Shown here: piece by piece, positions 29,673 to 38,596 of the stretch
Position numbering within the stretch: the first letter of the stretch is position 1
Layout: each line of letters starts with the position of its first letter
Origin: Mesostigma viride
Lineage: Eukaryota > Streptophyta > Mesostigmatophyceae > Mesostigmatales > Mesostigmataceae
Direction of reading: 5' to 3'
NCBI GenBank assembly: GCA_009746045.1
Contig: RPFO01001094.1
Location: 1-56,138 of the forward strand
Length of the DNA stretch: 56,138 nt
Translations under genes and position numbers: made by a program
Notes under the pieces: generated by a model
Database searches by the model: none
Told to the model about the DNA's origin: nothing
Seen by the model: the letters and a program-made list of their open reading frames with translations, nothing else

Positions 29673-30134
29673 CTACCCCTCCTGGTCACTGCCCGAACTC
29701 GAGCTGGTGTCATCGTCAGAGGAGGAGGAGGAGAGGGAGGATGAGGAGGAGCCGCGCCGACCGGGGGACGGGGGCGGTGACGGTCTGGCCAGGCTGTTCA
29801 CCATTCGCGTCTCCAGGGCGGACAGGCGGCCCTTCAGGAGCTCGATGACGGCCTCTTTGTCTTGCAGGGCGGTCGCGAACTCGTCCCGCTGCTTGTCCAG
29901 CTTTTTCTGCAGCCGCGCGTACCGCTTCCTGGCCGCGTCCTTCTCTTTCTTGGACTTCTCCCTCGCGTCCATCATGTCGCGCTCCATCTGCAGGGCGTTG
30001 AGGACGTACTCCCTCGGTACGAACACGCGAGACGGTGGCGGGCCCTCGTTGAGCCTGAAGACCCTGGGCTTTTCCCCCTCCGGGGCGCCGAGCAGATGGA
30101 GGGGCGCGTTCTCCTTGCCGGGCTGACAGGCCAT
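29673..30134 (-). CDS. Coiled-coil protein with acidic serine tail
   Basis: Residues 45-105 form a long charged helix with heptad-like spacing (ARKRYARLQKKLDKQRDEF), a probable coiled coil. The tail has serine and aspartate runs (SSSSSLSSSSSDDDTSSSSG), a common phosphorylation-type region. I placed the start at 30,134. Upstream, in shifting frames to about 30,470, the DNA also reads as protein (ESPWERDLEEILPGRR; VPEDYKDTIEEFEGTF; TRPSKLYRPPTRLRPPKPP), so the true gene may be longer by about 110 residues if two bases are missing. Function unknown; a virion scaffold is one possibility. Confidence 0.55.
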   Translation of the reverse strand: MACQPGKENAPLHLLGAPEGEKPRVFRLNEGPPPSRVFVPREYVLNALQMERDMMDAREKSKKEKDAARKRYARLQKKLDKQRDEFATALQDKEAVIELLKGRLSALETRMVNSLARPSPPPSPGRRGSSSSSLSSSSSDDDTSSSSGSDQEG

Positions 30135-31020
30135 GGGATACGGGCCGGTGCTCGCGGTCCGACGGGGAACGGGCGGACGGGTCGCCGACTGACGAGAAAA
30201 CGCGGACGGCTCGGGAGGTTTTGGCGGACGAAGCCTCGTGGGCGGACGATAAAGTTTGGACGGGCGGGTGCGGCCCCGAGGAGTCTGGGTGACAAAAAGT
30301 GCCCTCGAACTCCTCTATCGTGTCTTTGTAGTCCTCGGGGACGGCTGCCGTCGGCGCGGCGCCCTGGCAGAATCTCCTCGAGATCACGTTCCCACGGCGA
30401 TTCTGTGACAGATTCGATCCGAAAGTGAGCGCGACCCGGTCCAGGTGCAAAAAGGTTCTGAACTCGCACCCACACGGATACTGTTACGATTCAGTTTATT
30501 CGTGGGATCCACCGGGCGACTTGCTGGCTGACTGATGGTAGTTCATCCTGTCACAGAGATCCTCGAGACACCCACATAACCGAAAGGCTGTCTGGGTCGT
30601 CAGTTATTAGTGTCAGTCACCCTCGTGTAATGCAAAACTTGGGCGGTCTGAGCGCGAAGGGCCAGTGTCTAAATATCGTGGCAGCCGTCGACGCATCCCA
30701 GCTTAGGCTGCGGTCGAGTGCCTCGCAGTGCCACCGGCATTGTCAAGGAGACGTGCGCACCACGGGCTTCGGGCGAGTGTGTCGACTGACGGGGTAAATT
30801 TTCATTTTTTTTGTCACAGCGCCTGCAGCTGCGTGCGCGCCCTCAATCTGCACGGTGAGTGCGCCATTATTTCGATCCTCGTGGGCGGATGCCGTGTGTG
30901 TCGTAGCCACGGGGGACATCAGGTTGAGCGTGCTGCCATCAGGTTGCAGTCGGTGCCGGCGTCGCCTCGATACTTTAAATCGACTATATTAGTGCTCGTG
31001 CAGTCGAATATTGTGATGCG
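30135..31020. other. Uncertain coding region (30,135-30,475) followed by gene-free DNA
   Basis: The first 340 bp may belong to the coiled-coil gene, as its entry describes. From 30,476 to 31,020 I see no reading frame with a start and a domain. Confidence 0.4.
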
Positions 31021-31545
31021 TTGGTGATCGTGTCGACTGCTGCCTCGGGTTTCGACGCTGCATTGTTCATATCCGTGGCTGAGTTGGTCGTGTCGACTGC
31101 TGCCTCGGGTTTCGACGCTGCATTGTTCATATCCGTGGCTGCGTTGGTCGTGTCGACTGCTGCCTCGGGGTTCGACGCTGCGTTGTCTATACTCGTGGCT
31201 GCGTTGGTCGTGCTGCTGCGTTCATGGCTAGTGTCTGCTGCATGCATAATGGGTTAGGTAGACTGCTGCCTCGGGGTTCGACGCTGCATTGTTCATATCC
31301 GTGGCTGCGTTGGTCGTGTCGACTGCTGCCTCGGGGTTCGACGCTGCGTTGTCTATACTCGTGGCTGCGTTGGTCGTGCTGCTGCATTCATGGCTAGTGT
31401 CTGCTGCATGCATAATGGGTTAGGTAGACTGCTGCCTCGGGGTTCGACGCTGCATTGTTCATATCCGTGGCTGCGTTGGTCGTGTCGACTGCTGCCTCGG
31501 GGATCGACGCTGCGTTGTCTATACTCGTGGCTGCGTTGGTCGTGT
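31021..31545. repeat. 60-bp tandem repeat with a higher-order unit
   Basis: Seven copies of a 60-bp unit built round GTCGACTGCTGCCTCGGGGT and TCGACGCTGC. Two sub-types alternate, one with ATTGTTCATATCCGTGGCTG and one with GTTGTCTATACTCGTGGCTG. A larger unit of about 170 bp also includes TTCATGGCTAGTGTCTGCTG and GCATAATGGGTTAGGTAGAC. The unit is a multiple of three, and both strands stay open, so a minus-strand 20-residue repeat can be read (NAATDMNN...PEAAVDT). I treat that as incidental. Confidence 0.85.
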
Positions 31546-31697
31546 CTTTTTTAACGTGGCTGCCAGGCCGGTTACGTATATATATGCTGATGATCCTCCG
31601 CAGCCATCGTTGTTTTCCCCGTTTCTTCGCGCGTGTGCAGTGCACCAGGCCACGACTTGCGGGGATCTTTTGCGGCGATCGCCAGCCCACGACAAAA

Positions 31698-32568
31698 ATG
31701 CAATTGCCTCAGGTTCGTATGTTTTTTTTGGTTACTGCCATATGTTTGCTCTTTAACTTCCATTAATCTCTTTTATTATATACCATTGCTGACCTGCTAT
31801 TGATTAATCTATACAATAATTAATATAGATCTGTCGGTATATATGCATTTTTTTTTCCTGCAGAGGCAGGAAACGCAGTTGTCAAGTGCCCAGATGGCCA
31901 TCGAGGCGGAAGAGGGAGCTTCTGTGTGTAGGGGCGGTCTTCTCGTAAAAAAGGCTCTCCAAAAAAATCAGCGGGAGCTGATGACTTTGTTGCTCTCGTG
32001 CAGGTTTTGCCGCCTGAACAGTCAGGGAGATATGCGACTGTACACCTTTGTCACCAGTGGCGGCCCGCACCACGTCCATGTGGGAGGATTCTGCGACAAC
32101 TGCCGCGTTTCCTTTGAGAACATTGTGACGTCGAGTACTCCCTGCCCTATGTGCACGGCGGAGGGGGCGAATTTGTTCCGTGTGCCCTTGTTGGTACCCC
32201 CCTTCTTCAAGTTCGACCCCTCCGCAACACTCGTCTGCAACTCGTTCCGCCTCGGGTTTCGTCTTTATGTTGCGGAGAGGCGCCCCGCGCGAGAGGAGCC
32301 GCCAGAGGGTGGTCAGCCCGGCGAGGTCGTGACAGCAGCAGAGGAGCTGCCAGAGGGTGGTCAGCCCGAGGTCGTGACAGCAGCAGAGGAGCTGCCAGAG
32401 GGTGGTCAGCCTGAGGTCGTGACAGCATCAGAGGAGCTGCCAGGGCGTGGTGGGATGGAGGGGCAGGGCTCTTCCTGCGATGAGGCGTATCGTTTCCTGT
32501 CGGATGAACAGGTTGACAATCTCGTCATGCATGATCTGCTATTAGTTCGTCCAACGTGCTTTCCATAA
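31698..32568 (+). CDS. RING-like zinc protein with a probable spliceosomal intron (31,713-31,863)
   Basis: Exon 1 would be 31,698-31,712 (five codons). The intron begins GTTCGT at 31,713, has CTGAC near 31,788 as a branch-point candidate and ends in a pyrimidine tract and CAG at 31,863. Joining the exons keeps the frame open into the main frame, whose own first in-frame ATG is at 31,894. The protein has CRFCRLN, then HHVHVGGFCDNC and CPMC, a cysteine/histidine spacing like a RING or related zinc domain, which suggests ubiquitin ligase activity. Residues about 150-200 hold three 15-residue repeats (EELPEGGQPEVVTAA). The lone ATG at 31,894 is the alternative start if the intron is not real. Confidence 0.55.
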
Positions 32569-32809
32569 TGTCCGAAAGGCGTGTAGTACTACTATTATAT
32601 TTTCTGTACATGCACGTATATTGACGATGAGGCAACCCTGGTTTTGCACTCACGATTTGTAATTGTGTAAATTGATTGCCCCCCGTGGGGTGTCTCTCTT
32701 TCTTGATAGGTTCTCGTTTCCTTCTTTTACATTCACTTTTATGGGATATAATGTCATTTTTTTCCATGTATTATACACTGGCCCCGTCGCATAAAACGAT
32801 TCAGACGAT

Positions 32810-33703
32810 TTAGAGGGCTTTGATTCTCTTGGCCTCCCTGGGCGCCTCCAATTTGTTGGCCTGTCGGTTGCCCTCCATGAGGCGCTTGTTGTCCGCGTAC
32901 ATCGCTTTGTCCACCGGCTCCTTGGCCAAGTCGTGCAAGCCCCACTTTAGGAAGACCGCGCCCATGTCCTTCCCCATCTCCTCCACGGACCGCGCCACGT
33001 CCATCCCGCGTTTTATCGATCTCTCGTGCAATGAGTTCATGAGGTAGACTGCCGAGTTCATGGGGCCCCGGAAGTAGTCGCGCGTGGCCTCGCTCCTCTT
33101 GATCTCGTGGTGCTCCCTGTACTTCTGGGTCGCCATGCCGCAGACGGCTAGGTTGACGTTCGCGTTCACGATGGCGCAGTTCTTGCCCACCTGGCTGGGG
33201 GCACTCACCGCCTTGATGGCGTCCATGTGCGACTTGGTGGACTCGCAGGACTTGATGCGCGGCTCGTCTTTCAGGGACAGGTCTTTGCGGTCGGCGCGCG
33301 CGTAAATGTCGTCGGCCAGGGATTTGTCGGCGGCCAGGTAGCGCTCGAACAGCACGGCGAGGTGGTAGCGGAAGGAGGCCGCCCTCTTACCAGGCAGCAG
33401 CTGGACGATTTGTATGATCCCCAGCCGGTCGGCGACGGGCGTGTCTCGCTGCCTGGCACCTGGGAATTTCCAGACAGTACTGAGAGTACCTACTTCTGCA
33501 AACTCCTTTTGGACCCTTGAGAAGTAATGGGATGCGTGAGAGTTTGCATCGTGCGTGAACACGCCCTCGGGTGTCATGAAGCACACTACCTTGATTACGT
33601 CAATCACGGATATCTTGCCGTCTGGCGTCACCCTGATCTTGTCACGGAACAGGGGGTCATCCTCGCCGCCGTCCACCGGCAGCAAATACTGGACCATCGC
33701 CAT
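32810..33703 (-). CDS. BRO/KilA-like DNA-binding protein, intact paralogue
   Basis: This 297-residue protein is the reference copy of the family. The N-terminal domain reads RDKIRVTPDGKISVIDVIKV, then RDTPVADRLGIIQIVQLLPG, and FRYHLAVLFERYLAAD, with the LLPGKRAASFR motif of the BRO/MSV199 type. After about residue 150 comes EPRIKSCESTKS, then a helical C-terminal region ending KRIKAL. Two longer paralogues (20,273 and 46,967) share the whole layout, and a short one (48,767) keeps only the N-terminal domain. TTTAAATAGACG lies about 40 bp upstream of the start. The likely role is DNA binding in gene regulation. Confidence 0.7.
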   Translation of the reverse strand: MAMVQYLLPVDGGEDDPLFRDKIRVTPDGKISVIDVIKVVCFMTPEGVFTHDANSHASHYFSRVQKEFAEVGTLSTVWKFPGARQRDTPVADRLGIIQIVQLLPGKRAASFRYHLAVLFERYLAADKSLADDIYARADRKDLSLKDEPRIKSCESTKSHMDAIKAVSAPSQVGKNCAIVNANVNLAVCGMATQKYREHHEIKRSEATRDYFRGPMNSAVYLMNSLHERSIKRGMDVARSVEEMGKDMGAVFLKWGLHDLAKEPVDKAMYADNKRLMEGNRQANKLEAPREAKRIKAL

Positions 33704-33968
33704 CTCCTATATGTCTGTGCCATTTGCCGAGATTTCCTTCTCGTCTATTTAAACGCGTACGGCAATTCCTATAACTAAACATTGGATTGAAATTTTCATG
33801 CAATTAAAAACGCTGCTCGTAACCCAGCTCCCGCTGTAGCTATAAAAGGTGTTTGCCCTCTTGTTAGGCGCTTTAACAGTATAACCAAAGCAGTAGCTTG
33901 TCCGCGCGTCCGCGTTTGTCCGCGCCCCAGACAATTCTCAGCTGCAGTTAGAGCCATCGTCCGCGTAG

Positions 33969-34901
33969 ATGACCAAAACGTTCCGCGTGTCCGCGGACGC
34001 CCGCGAGTGGCGCCTGAGCGTGCGGGCGGCGTCCACGGTGCCGCAGCGGTACTACGGGCGCGCGACCAAGTGGCAGTTGCGCCGTCTCGCGCTGCTGCAG
34101 GGTATGCGCCCCCTGCGGCAGTTGACGCACCGGGAGCTGGAGTGCGGCGTGTACGCGAACCAGTGCGCGGTGCGGATCCAGCGGTGGGTGAGGCGCGCGG
34201 TGCTTCCGTGGCACAGGGCGAAGAGGACGGTGGCGCGGCGGCTGGCCCTTCGCGTGACGAACAAGGAGGACCCGATCACGATGGACGCGCTGCCGCCGCC
34301 GGAGCGGGTGTTCAAGTTCGTGCGTCCGACGCGGCAGGTGGTGGGGTTCGACGCGGTGAGGCTGGCCGAGTACATCAACACTTCGGGGCGGTTCGAGGAC
34401 CCGGCCACGCGGTTCCCGTTCACGCCGGTGGACCTGTGGCGGCTGGACAAGCAGGTGCGGGATCTGGGGTATCAGCGCCACTCGACGCTGTTCCTCTACT
34501 CTCACCCGGAGATCGTGCGGGCGATGAGGGAGCACGAGTCGCTGGTGGTGGGGCTGGAGCGGATGGTGGTGAACATCGCCCAACAGATGGGCGAGATCCT
34601 GGCGGAGGAGGGCGCGGACCATTCGACGCTGGGACTGATCTCGTCGGACTACCTTCCCGATTGGCGGTCGTTCTTCCGCCACCTGCACGCGCTGGACCCT
34701 AACTCGGCCAGGAGCACGATGGACAACTGCTGTCAGGTTCTGCGGAACGAGATGGAGGGGCTCCCGGAGAACGACCAGGGCGACACCCGGCGCGGCTGCC
34801 TGGCCGCCCTGTCGATGGTTATGTCGACGTACCTGACGACGTGCGGCGTGGCCACCCTGGCTCTTCACGCCGACCAGCCGGGGCTGCTCGTTTTCTTTTA
34901 G
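33969..34901 (+). CDS. U-box-like protein with IQ-type helix
   Basis: Residues 60-85 include CAVRIQRWVRRAVLPWHRAK, similar to an IQ calmodulin-binding helix. Residues about 98-165 read NKEDPITMDALPPPERVFKF and then DPATRFPFTPVDLWRLDKQ. The DPIT...DP.TR.PFT spacing is that of the U-box-like domains found in several giant viruses, which would make this a ubiquitin ligase candidate. The rest (residues 170-310) is unknown and mostly helical. TATAAAAGG at 33,841 is a promoter candidate 128 bp upstream. It converges on the next gene, with stop codons overlapping at 34,898-34,901. Confidence 0.55.
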   Translation: MTKTFRVSADAREWRLSVRAASTVPQRYYGRATKWQLRRLALLQGMRPLRQLTHRELECGVYANQCAVRIQRWVRRAVLPWHRAKRTVARRLALRVTNKEDPITMDALPPPERVFKFVRPTRQVVGFDAVRLAEYINTSGRFEDPATRFPFTPVDLWRLDKQVRDLGYQRHSTLFLYSHPEIVRAMREHESLVVGLERMVVNIAQQMGEILAEEGADHSTLGLISSDYLPDWRSFFRHLHALDPNSARSTMDNCCQVLRNEMEGLPENDQGDTRRGCLAALSMVMSTYLTTCGVATLALHADQPGLLVFF

Positions 34902-35293
34902 CCTGGCCCCTCTTGCGTGCGGTCGTCGGCCCCGCGGCCTGCCTCATAGCGGGGTCGCTCCCGTATCGCGTCCGTCTTGAGCTTCTTCACCCGCTTTCTT
35001 AGCGTTCCCACGGCGCGGTGGAGTCTGATAGGGGCGATCATCGGGTCTCCGCGTTCATTGTGAAAAGCCACCCACCCTGGCGGGGTCGCCCGCTCGAGAT
35101 CTGCGGCTCTGAGGGCTTCGGCGTCCAGCCTGGCCGCGGCCGCGTCATACAGCATCTCCATATCCCGGGCTTTCTCATCCTTCTCATTCTGCAGCCGTTC
35201 CTCCTCGAGGGAGGTGCTGTAGGCGGCCAGACGGTGAACAAGGCGGGGCTCGCGCGTGACCGTCCACCCGCTCCGTCTCGACCTCGCTGTCAT
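34898..35293 (-). CDS. Shortened paralogue of the next gene, zinc module lost
   Basis: The start MTARSRR and the upstream phrase CAGAAAAGAAAGGC match those of the gene at 35,331-36,401, so the two come from a tandem duplication that included the promoter side. Here the zinc module is reduced: the cysteines at positions CGSVTRAGRRC of the neighbour are replaced (SGWTVTREP), and only VHRLA remains. PPGWVAFHNERG aligns with PPGWVDVWDKGQ of the neighbour, and IRLHRAV with SIHRAVE, so about 140 internal residues have been lost. It may retain a partner-binding function or be decaying. Confidence 0.5.
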   Translation of the reverse strand: MTARSRRSGWTVTREPRLVHRLAAYSTSLEEERLQNEKDEKARDMEMLYDAAAARLDAEALRAADLERATPPGWVAFHNERGDPMIAPIRLHRAVGTLRKRVKKLKTDAIRERPRYEAGRGADDRTQEGPG

Positions 35294-35330
35294 GCGTCTC
35301 CTATGCATACTGGAGCAGAAAAGAAAGGCG

Positions 35331-36401
35331 CTAGAACCCGGGCATCTTCTGGGTCGCCCTCTTCTGCGCCCTGTCTGCGGCGGCCGCGAACCGGCCCTTC
35401 AGCACCTGGCTGGTGACGAGGTTGTTCTTTCTGCTGGTGGAGCCGAACCGGATGGCCGACCGCGTGTCCAGCCCCTCGGCGATGGCCCGCGTGATCGCGT
35501 CGTGCTGTTGCAGGTCGCCGAACGTGGGCCGGCGAGCGCCCGGGCGCCACTCCCACTCGCGTCCCGCTCGCCTCTTGGCGTTTGTGAGCCGGTCGGTGGC
35601 GCGATCCACATTCATGTCGGCGCTCCGCTTATTCCTCAGACGCTGCTCATACGACGACCGCACCCGTGCTGCATATACATTAGCATTGGCCTGCAGCTTA
35701 TCTAGGCGCTCCACGGCCCGATGGATCGATTTAGGGACGAGTACCCATTGCCCTTTATCCCAAACGTCGACCCACCCTGGCGGGGCCGGTTCGCTGTCTC
35801 CGAGTCCCATCGCTTCGGGGTCTCGAGCCGCCAACGATCGCCTCTCCTTGGCCATCCTAATCAGCATCTCCACATCGTCGGCCTTCTCCTTCCTCTTTAA
35901 GAACGGCTCGTTTTCCAGAATTTGTGCCTCCCTCTCCTGCACACTTTTGGCGTTTCTCACGTCCCGTTCGTACATGGCCACGTTGCTGGCTTTGTCGAGA
36001 GTGGTCAGGCCTTTATGCGCTAAATTTACGTCACGGCGGTCGAATTTGAAGACCTCTTTCAATATCCTGTCTACCACCTCGGGCTCCCCCATCATGCGGT
36101 CCCATAGCGTCTGCTCGGGGCCGGGCCCCGGGGGCGCGCCCAGAGTCGGCTTCGTCCTGGTGCTGGGCCCCGGGTCGTAGGACGCGCTCGAATTCCGCGA
36201 CCTGCGCATTTCCTCGAGCCGGGCGAGGGCGCGCCTCCTGCTGTCCTCCCCGTCCTCGCGCGCCTGCTCCTCTCGCCCCCCTCGGGTGTTGTAGACGGCC
36301 AGGCGGTGGACGGGGCACCGCACGCGGCCGCCCGTGCACGAGCGCAGGCAGCGGCGGCCCGCTCGCGTGACCGATCCGCAGCGTCTCGACCTCGCCGTCA
36401 T
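35331..36401 (-). CDS. Zinc-module protein with long helical body
   Basis: The start is followed by RRCGSVTRAGRRCLRSCTGG and VRCPVHRLA, the zinc module with an extra cysteine. Residues 45-356 are charged and helical with a central region rich in lysine, arginine and glutamate, and PPGWVDVWDKGQWVLVPKSI near residue 217 forms a conserved island shared with the shortened copy next to it. The C-terminal third is arginine-rich. No enzyme motif is visible. Given seven related N-termini in this window, the zinc module may serve as a common adaptor. Confidence 0.6.
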   Translation of the reverse strand: MTARSRRCGSVTRAGRRCLRSCTGGRVRCPVHRLAVYNTRGGREEQAREDGEDSRRRALARLEEMRRSRNSSASYDPGPSTRTKPTLGAPPGPGPEQTLWDRMMGEPEVVDRILKEVFKFDRRDVNLAHKGLTTLDKASNVAMYERDVRNAKSVQEREAQILENEPFLKRKEKADDVEMLIRMAKERRSLAARDPEAMGLGDSEPAPPGWVDVWDKGQWVLVPKSIHRAVERLDKLQANANVYAARVRSSYEQRLRNKRSADMNVDRATDRLTNAKRRAGREWEWRPGARRPTFGDLQQHDAITRAIAEGLDTRSAIRFGSTSRKNNLVTSQVLKGRFAAAADRAQKRATQKMPGF

Positions 36402-36468
36402 ATGCCGACTATGACATTAGATCAGAAAAGAAAGGCTTCCATAAAATGTTCTTTGTCCTTTTCGGACT

Positions 36469-37218
36469 ATGAGGTGCATAAGGATAATGGAGGGCGGGGG
36501 TCGGTGTTCCCGTGACGCCCGGAGGCAGGGAAGGCTTTGTTCAGCCCACGCCCCACGTCCACATAGTAGGGGTGAACATCACGCCATGAGGTCCAACGAT
36601 GCCAGCGAAAATCCCATCCTTTACAGGCTGTTGACCGGGTACTTGCCCTTAACCGATGCCGTGAGCCTCAGCAGAGTAAACCGACCGGCTCGAGTGGGCG
36701 TATTGAACGAGCTCTTTAGGGATGACCGACTTCAAGCAGTTTCAAACAATAGCATTTTGCTAAACCACGACTCCGACCTGTCTATTGATAGACTCATGGC
36801 TCACGATATTCGCCATCCCTTGCCATTAACCTGGACGTTGCCGCTTATGAAGAGATGGCTTAATAGAGCGCGCATAAAGGCGGGTGACCGATGGGGGGGG
36901 ATCGAGTTGTTCTCGTTACCCAGAGGCACCCCTGAGGAGGAGGAGGCTTGTCGTGAGGCCGACTATGCCTTGACCGGCCTTCTGTGGGCGAGAGACCGTA
37001 ATCGGGGGAGAAACGGCGAGGACAGGGAGCGCTTGGAGGAGGCGCGTCGTGACTATCTGCGCAAATCCCTGGCATCCAGGAATGTAGATGCGCTGAAGTG
37101 GTGCCCACAGCTCCCCCCGGCGACCCGAGGTTTTTACAAATGTAGGGCACGTGCGTTTCCGGGGGGGGGTAAATTATGCCATTCCCCATCAGGCAGACAC
37201 ACATGTCCACGAAGCTGA
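36469..37218 (+). CDS. Zinc-module and F-box-like protein
   Basis: RCIRIMEGGGRCSRDARRQG and LCSAHA form the zinc module. Residues 50-75 (LYRLLTGYLPLTDAVSLSRV) resemble an F-box. The combination of a zinc module and an F-box-like helix on one protein hints at recruiting a zinc-module client to a ubiquitin ligase, an inference. The frame after about 37,140 enters the start of the next gene past a G9 run (37,161-37,169); a change in that run would stop the protein near there, so the last 25 residues are doubtful. Start is the first ATG of the frame. Confidence 0.55.
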   Translation: MRCIRIMEGGGRCSRDARRQGRLCSAHAPRPHSRGEHHAMRSNDASENPILYRLLTGYLPLTDAVSLSRVNRPARVGVLNELFRDDRLQAVSNNSILLNHDSDLSIDRLMAHDIRHPLPLTWTLPLMKRWLNRARIKAGDRWGGIELFSLPRGTPEEEEACREADYALTGLLWARDRNRGRNGEDRERLEEARRDYLRKSLASRNVDALKWCPQLPPATRGFYKCRARAFPGGGKLCHSPSGRHTCPRS

Positions 37219-38512
37219 TCCCCGTGGAGATCGAGGAGGGCGAGGACGCGGGGGGCGGCGTGCACACGGCGCCGGCGGTGCGGGGAGGGGACATGTCTCG
37301 CGTGGAGATCGTGGAGGAGGACTTCGATTCGCCGCTGGCCGCGGCCGCGCCCCCTATCTCGCACGGGGCCGCGGTCTGGGCCGGGCAGCAGGCGCCGATC
37401 CGGGGCGGCAAGGGCCGGGCCAAGAAGGGGCCGGGCGGGGAGGACGAGTTGGAGGCTCTGGCCAATCCCAAGAAGACGCGGTCCGCGTACGCGGCCCCCC
37501 TCCCTCGGCAGCGGCGATCAAACCGGCGCCGGCGAACGACTTCTACTTCGACGACTACGGCGACGAGGACGAGGACGACTACGGCGACGCGGGGTTCGGC
37601 GGGATGGGCGCGAACGCGGTGGAGGACGAGGCGGTGCCCAGGAAGACGCCCCAGGAGCTGCACCTGGAGAAGATGGAGATCCTGCACAAGCTGCACCGTA
37701 TGAAGGAGAAGGGTTTCTCGGTCCAGGCGGGACTGGACGCGAAGACGGACATCAACGAGCTGCGTTTCGAGTACGAGAAGATCGCGCGGTCGGCGGAGAC
37801 CAAGACCGCGATCAACACGATGCGGCAGGTGCTGGTGGCGGCGACGTCGGCGCTGCAGTTCTTCAACAGCCGGTACGACCCTATCGGTCTGAAGCTGGAC
37901 GGGTGGTCCGAGAGCATCATGGCGAACGTGAACGATTACGACGGCGTGTTCGAGCGCCTGTACGACAAGCATCGCACGCGTATCTCGATGCCCCCCGAGC
38001 TGGAGCTGATGCTGATGCTGGGGGGCAGCGCGATGATGTTCCATATGTCTGCGTCTTTCGCGAGCGCGGGCCTCCCTTCCATGTCGGACATCGCCAAGAC
38101 GGACCCGGAGCTGATGAAGAGCCTGGTCAAGATCATGATCCAGAAGCAGCAGCAGGAGGGGGGACTGGGGCCGGTCGAGCCCCAGCAGCCACCGCCACCC
38201 GCGCAACAGGGCGGGTACGTGATGCGCGGTCCGATGCTGTTCCGCCCCGAGGTGCCGCCGCCGGTGAACATGGACCGCGTGGTGCGTGAGGCGATGGGCC
38301 CTCCCTCTCCCGGCCGCGAGCACGTCGTGGAGATCGTGGACGACGACGGCGCCAGCGCGTACGACGACGTCGCTTCCTCGGCGGGCGGGGAGGACGTGCG
38401 CAGGGTGCAGATCGACGGGGGGAAGCGGTCCTCTTCCAAGAAGAAGAGGGGCGGCATCAAGAAGAGCGTGCAGATCGAGGACGACCCCACCAAAGTGGTG
38501 ATGGACCTGTAG
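37176..38512 (+). CDS. DUF5767-like NCLDV conserved protein, frameshift near 37,498
   Basis: After a disordered acidic N-terminus (VEIEEGEDAGGG), the second frame, entered at a C6 run (37,495-37,500) with one base missing, reads ELHLEKMEILHKLHRMKEKG and LKLDGWSESIMANVNDYDGV, then MPPELELMLMLGGSAMMFHM. This block corresponds to the conserved core that I know from mimiviruses, phycodnaviruses and marseilleviruses as DUF5767: the K-L-x-x-L-K-G start, LDGWSES and GGSA.MFH. The family is nearly confined to NCLDVs and gives the strongest taxonomic signal in the window. The C-terminus is lysine-rich (SSKKKRGGIKKS). Function is unknown; it is thought to be virion or replication related. Confidence 0.7.
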
Positions 38513-38596
38513 TACAGGATCGGCTTTCATTAATACAAAACAATCCTTTCAAAACTCGTCAAAGAAGGATCGCGTTATCGTCGCAGATATTGCGAA

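Noticed and set aside
31394-31690. A minus-strand repeat protein (NAATDMNN units)
   Set aside because: Start codon and context are poor, and both strands of the 60-bp repeat are equally open.
36860-38530. A 556-codon frame on the minus strand
   Set aside because: It is antisense to the DUF5767-like gene, whose conserved block is recognisable. The minus frame is only histidine, arginine and leucine-rich shadow in GC-rich DNA.
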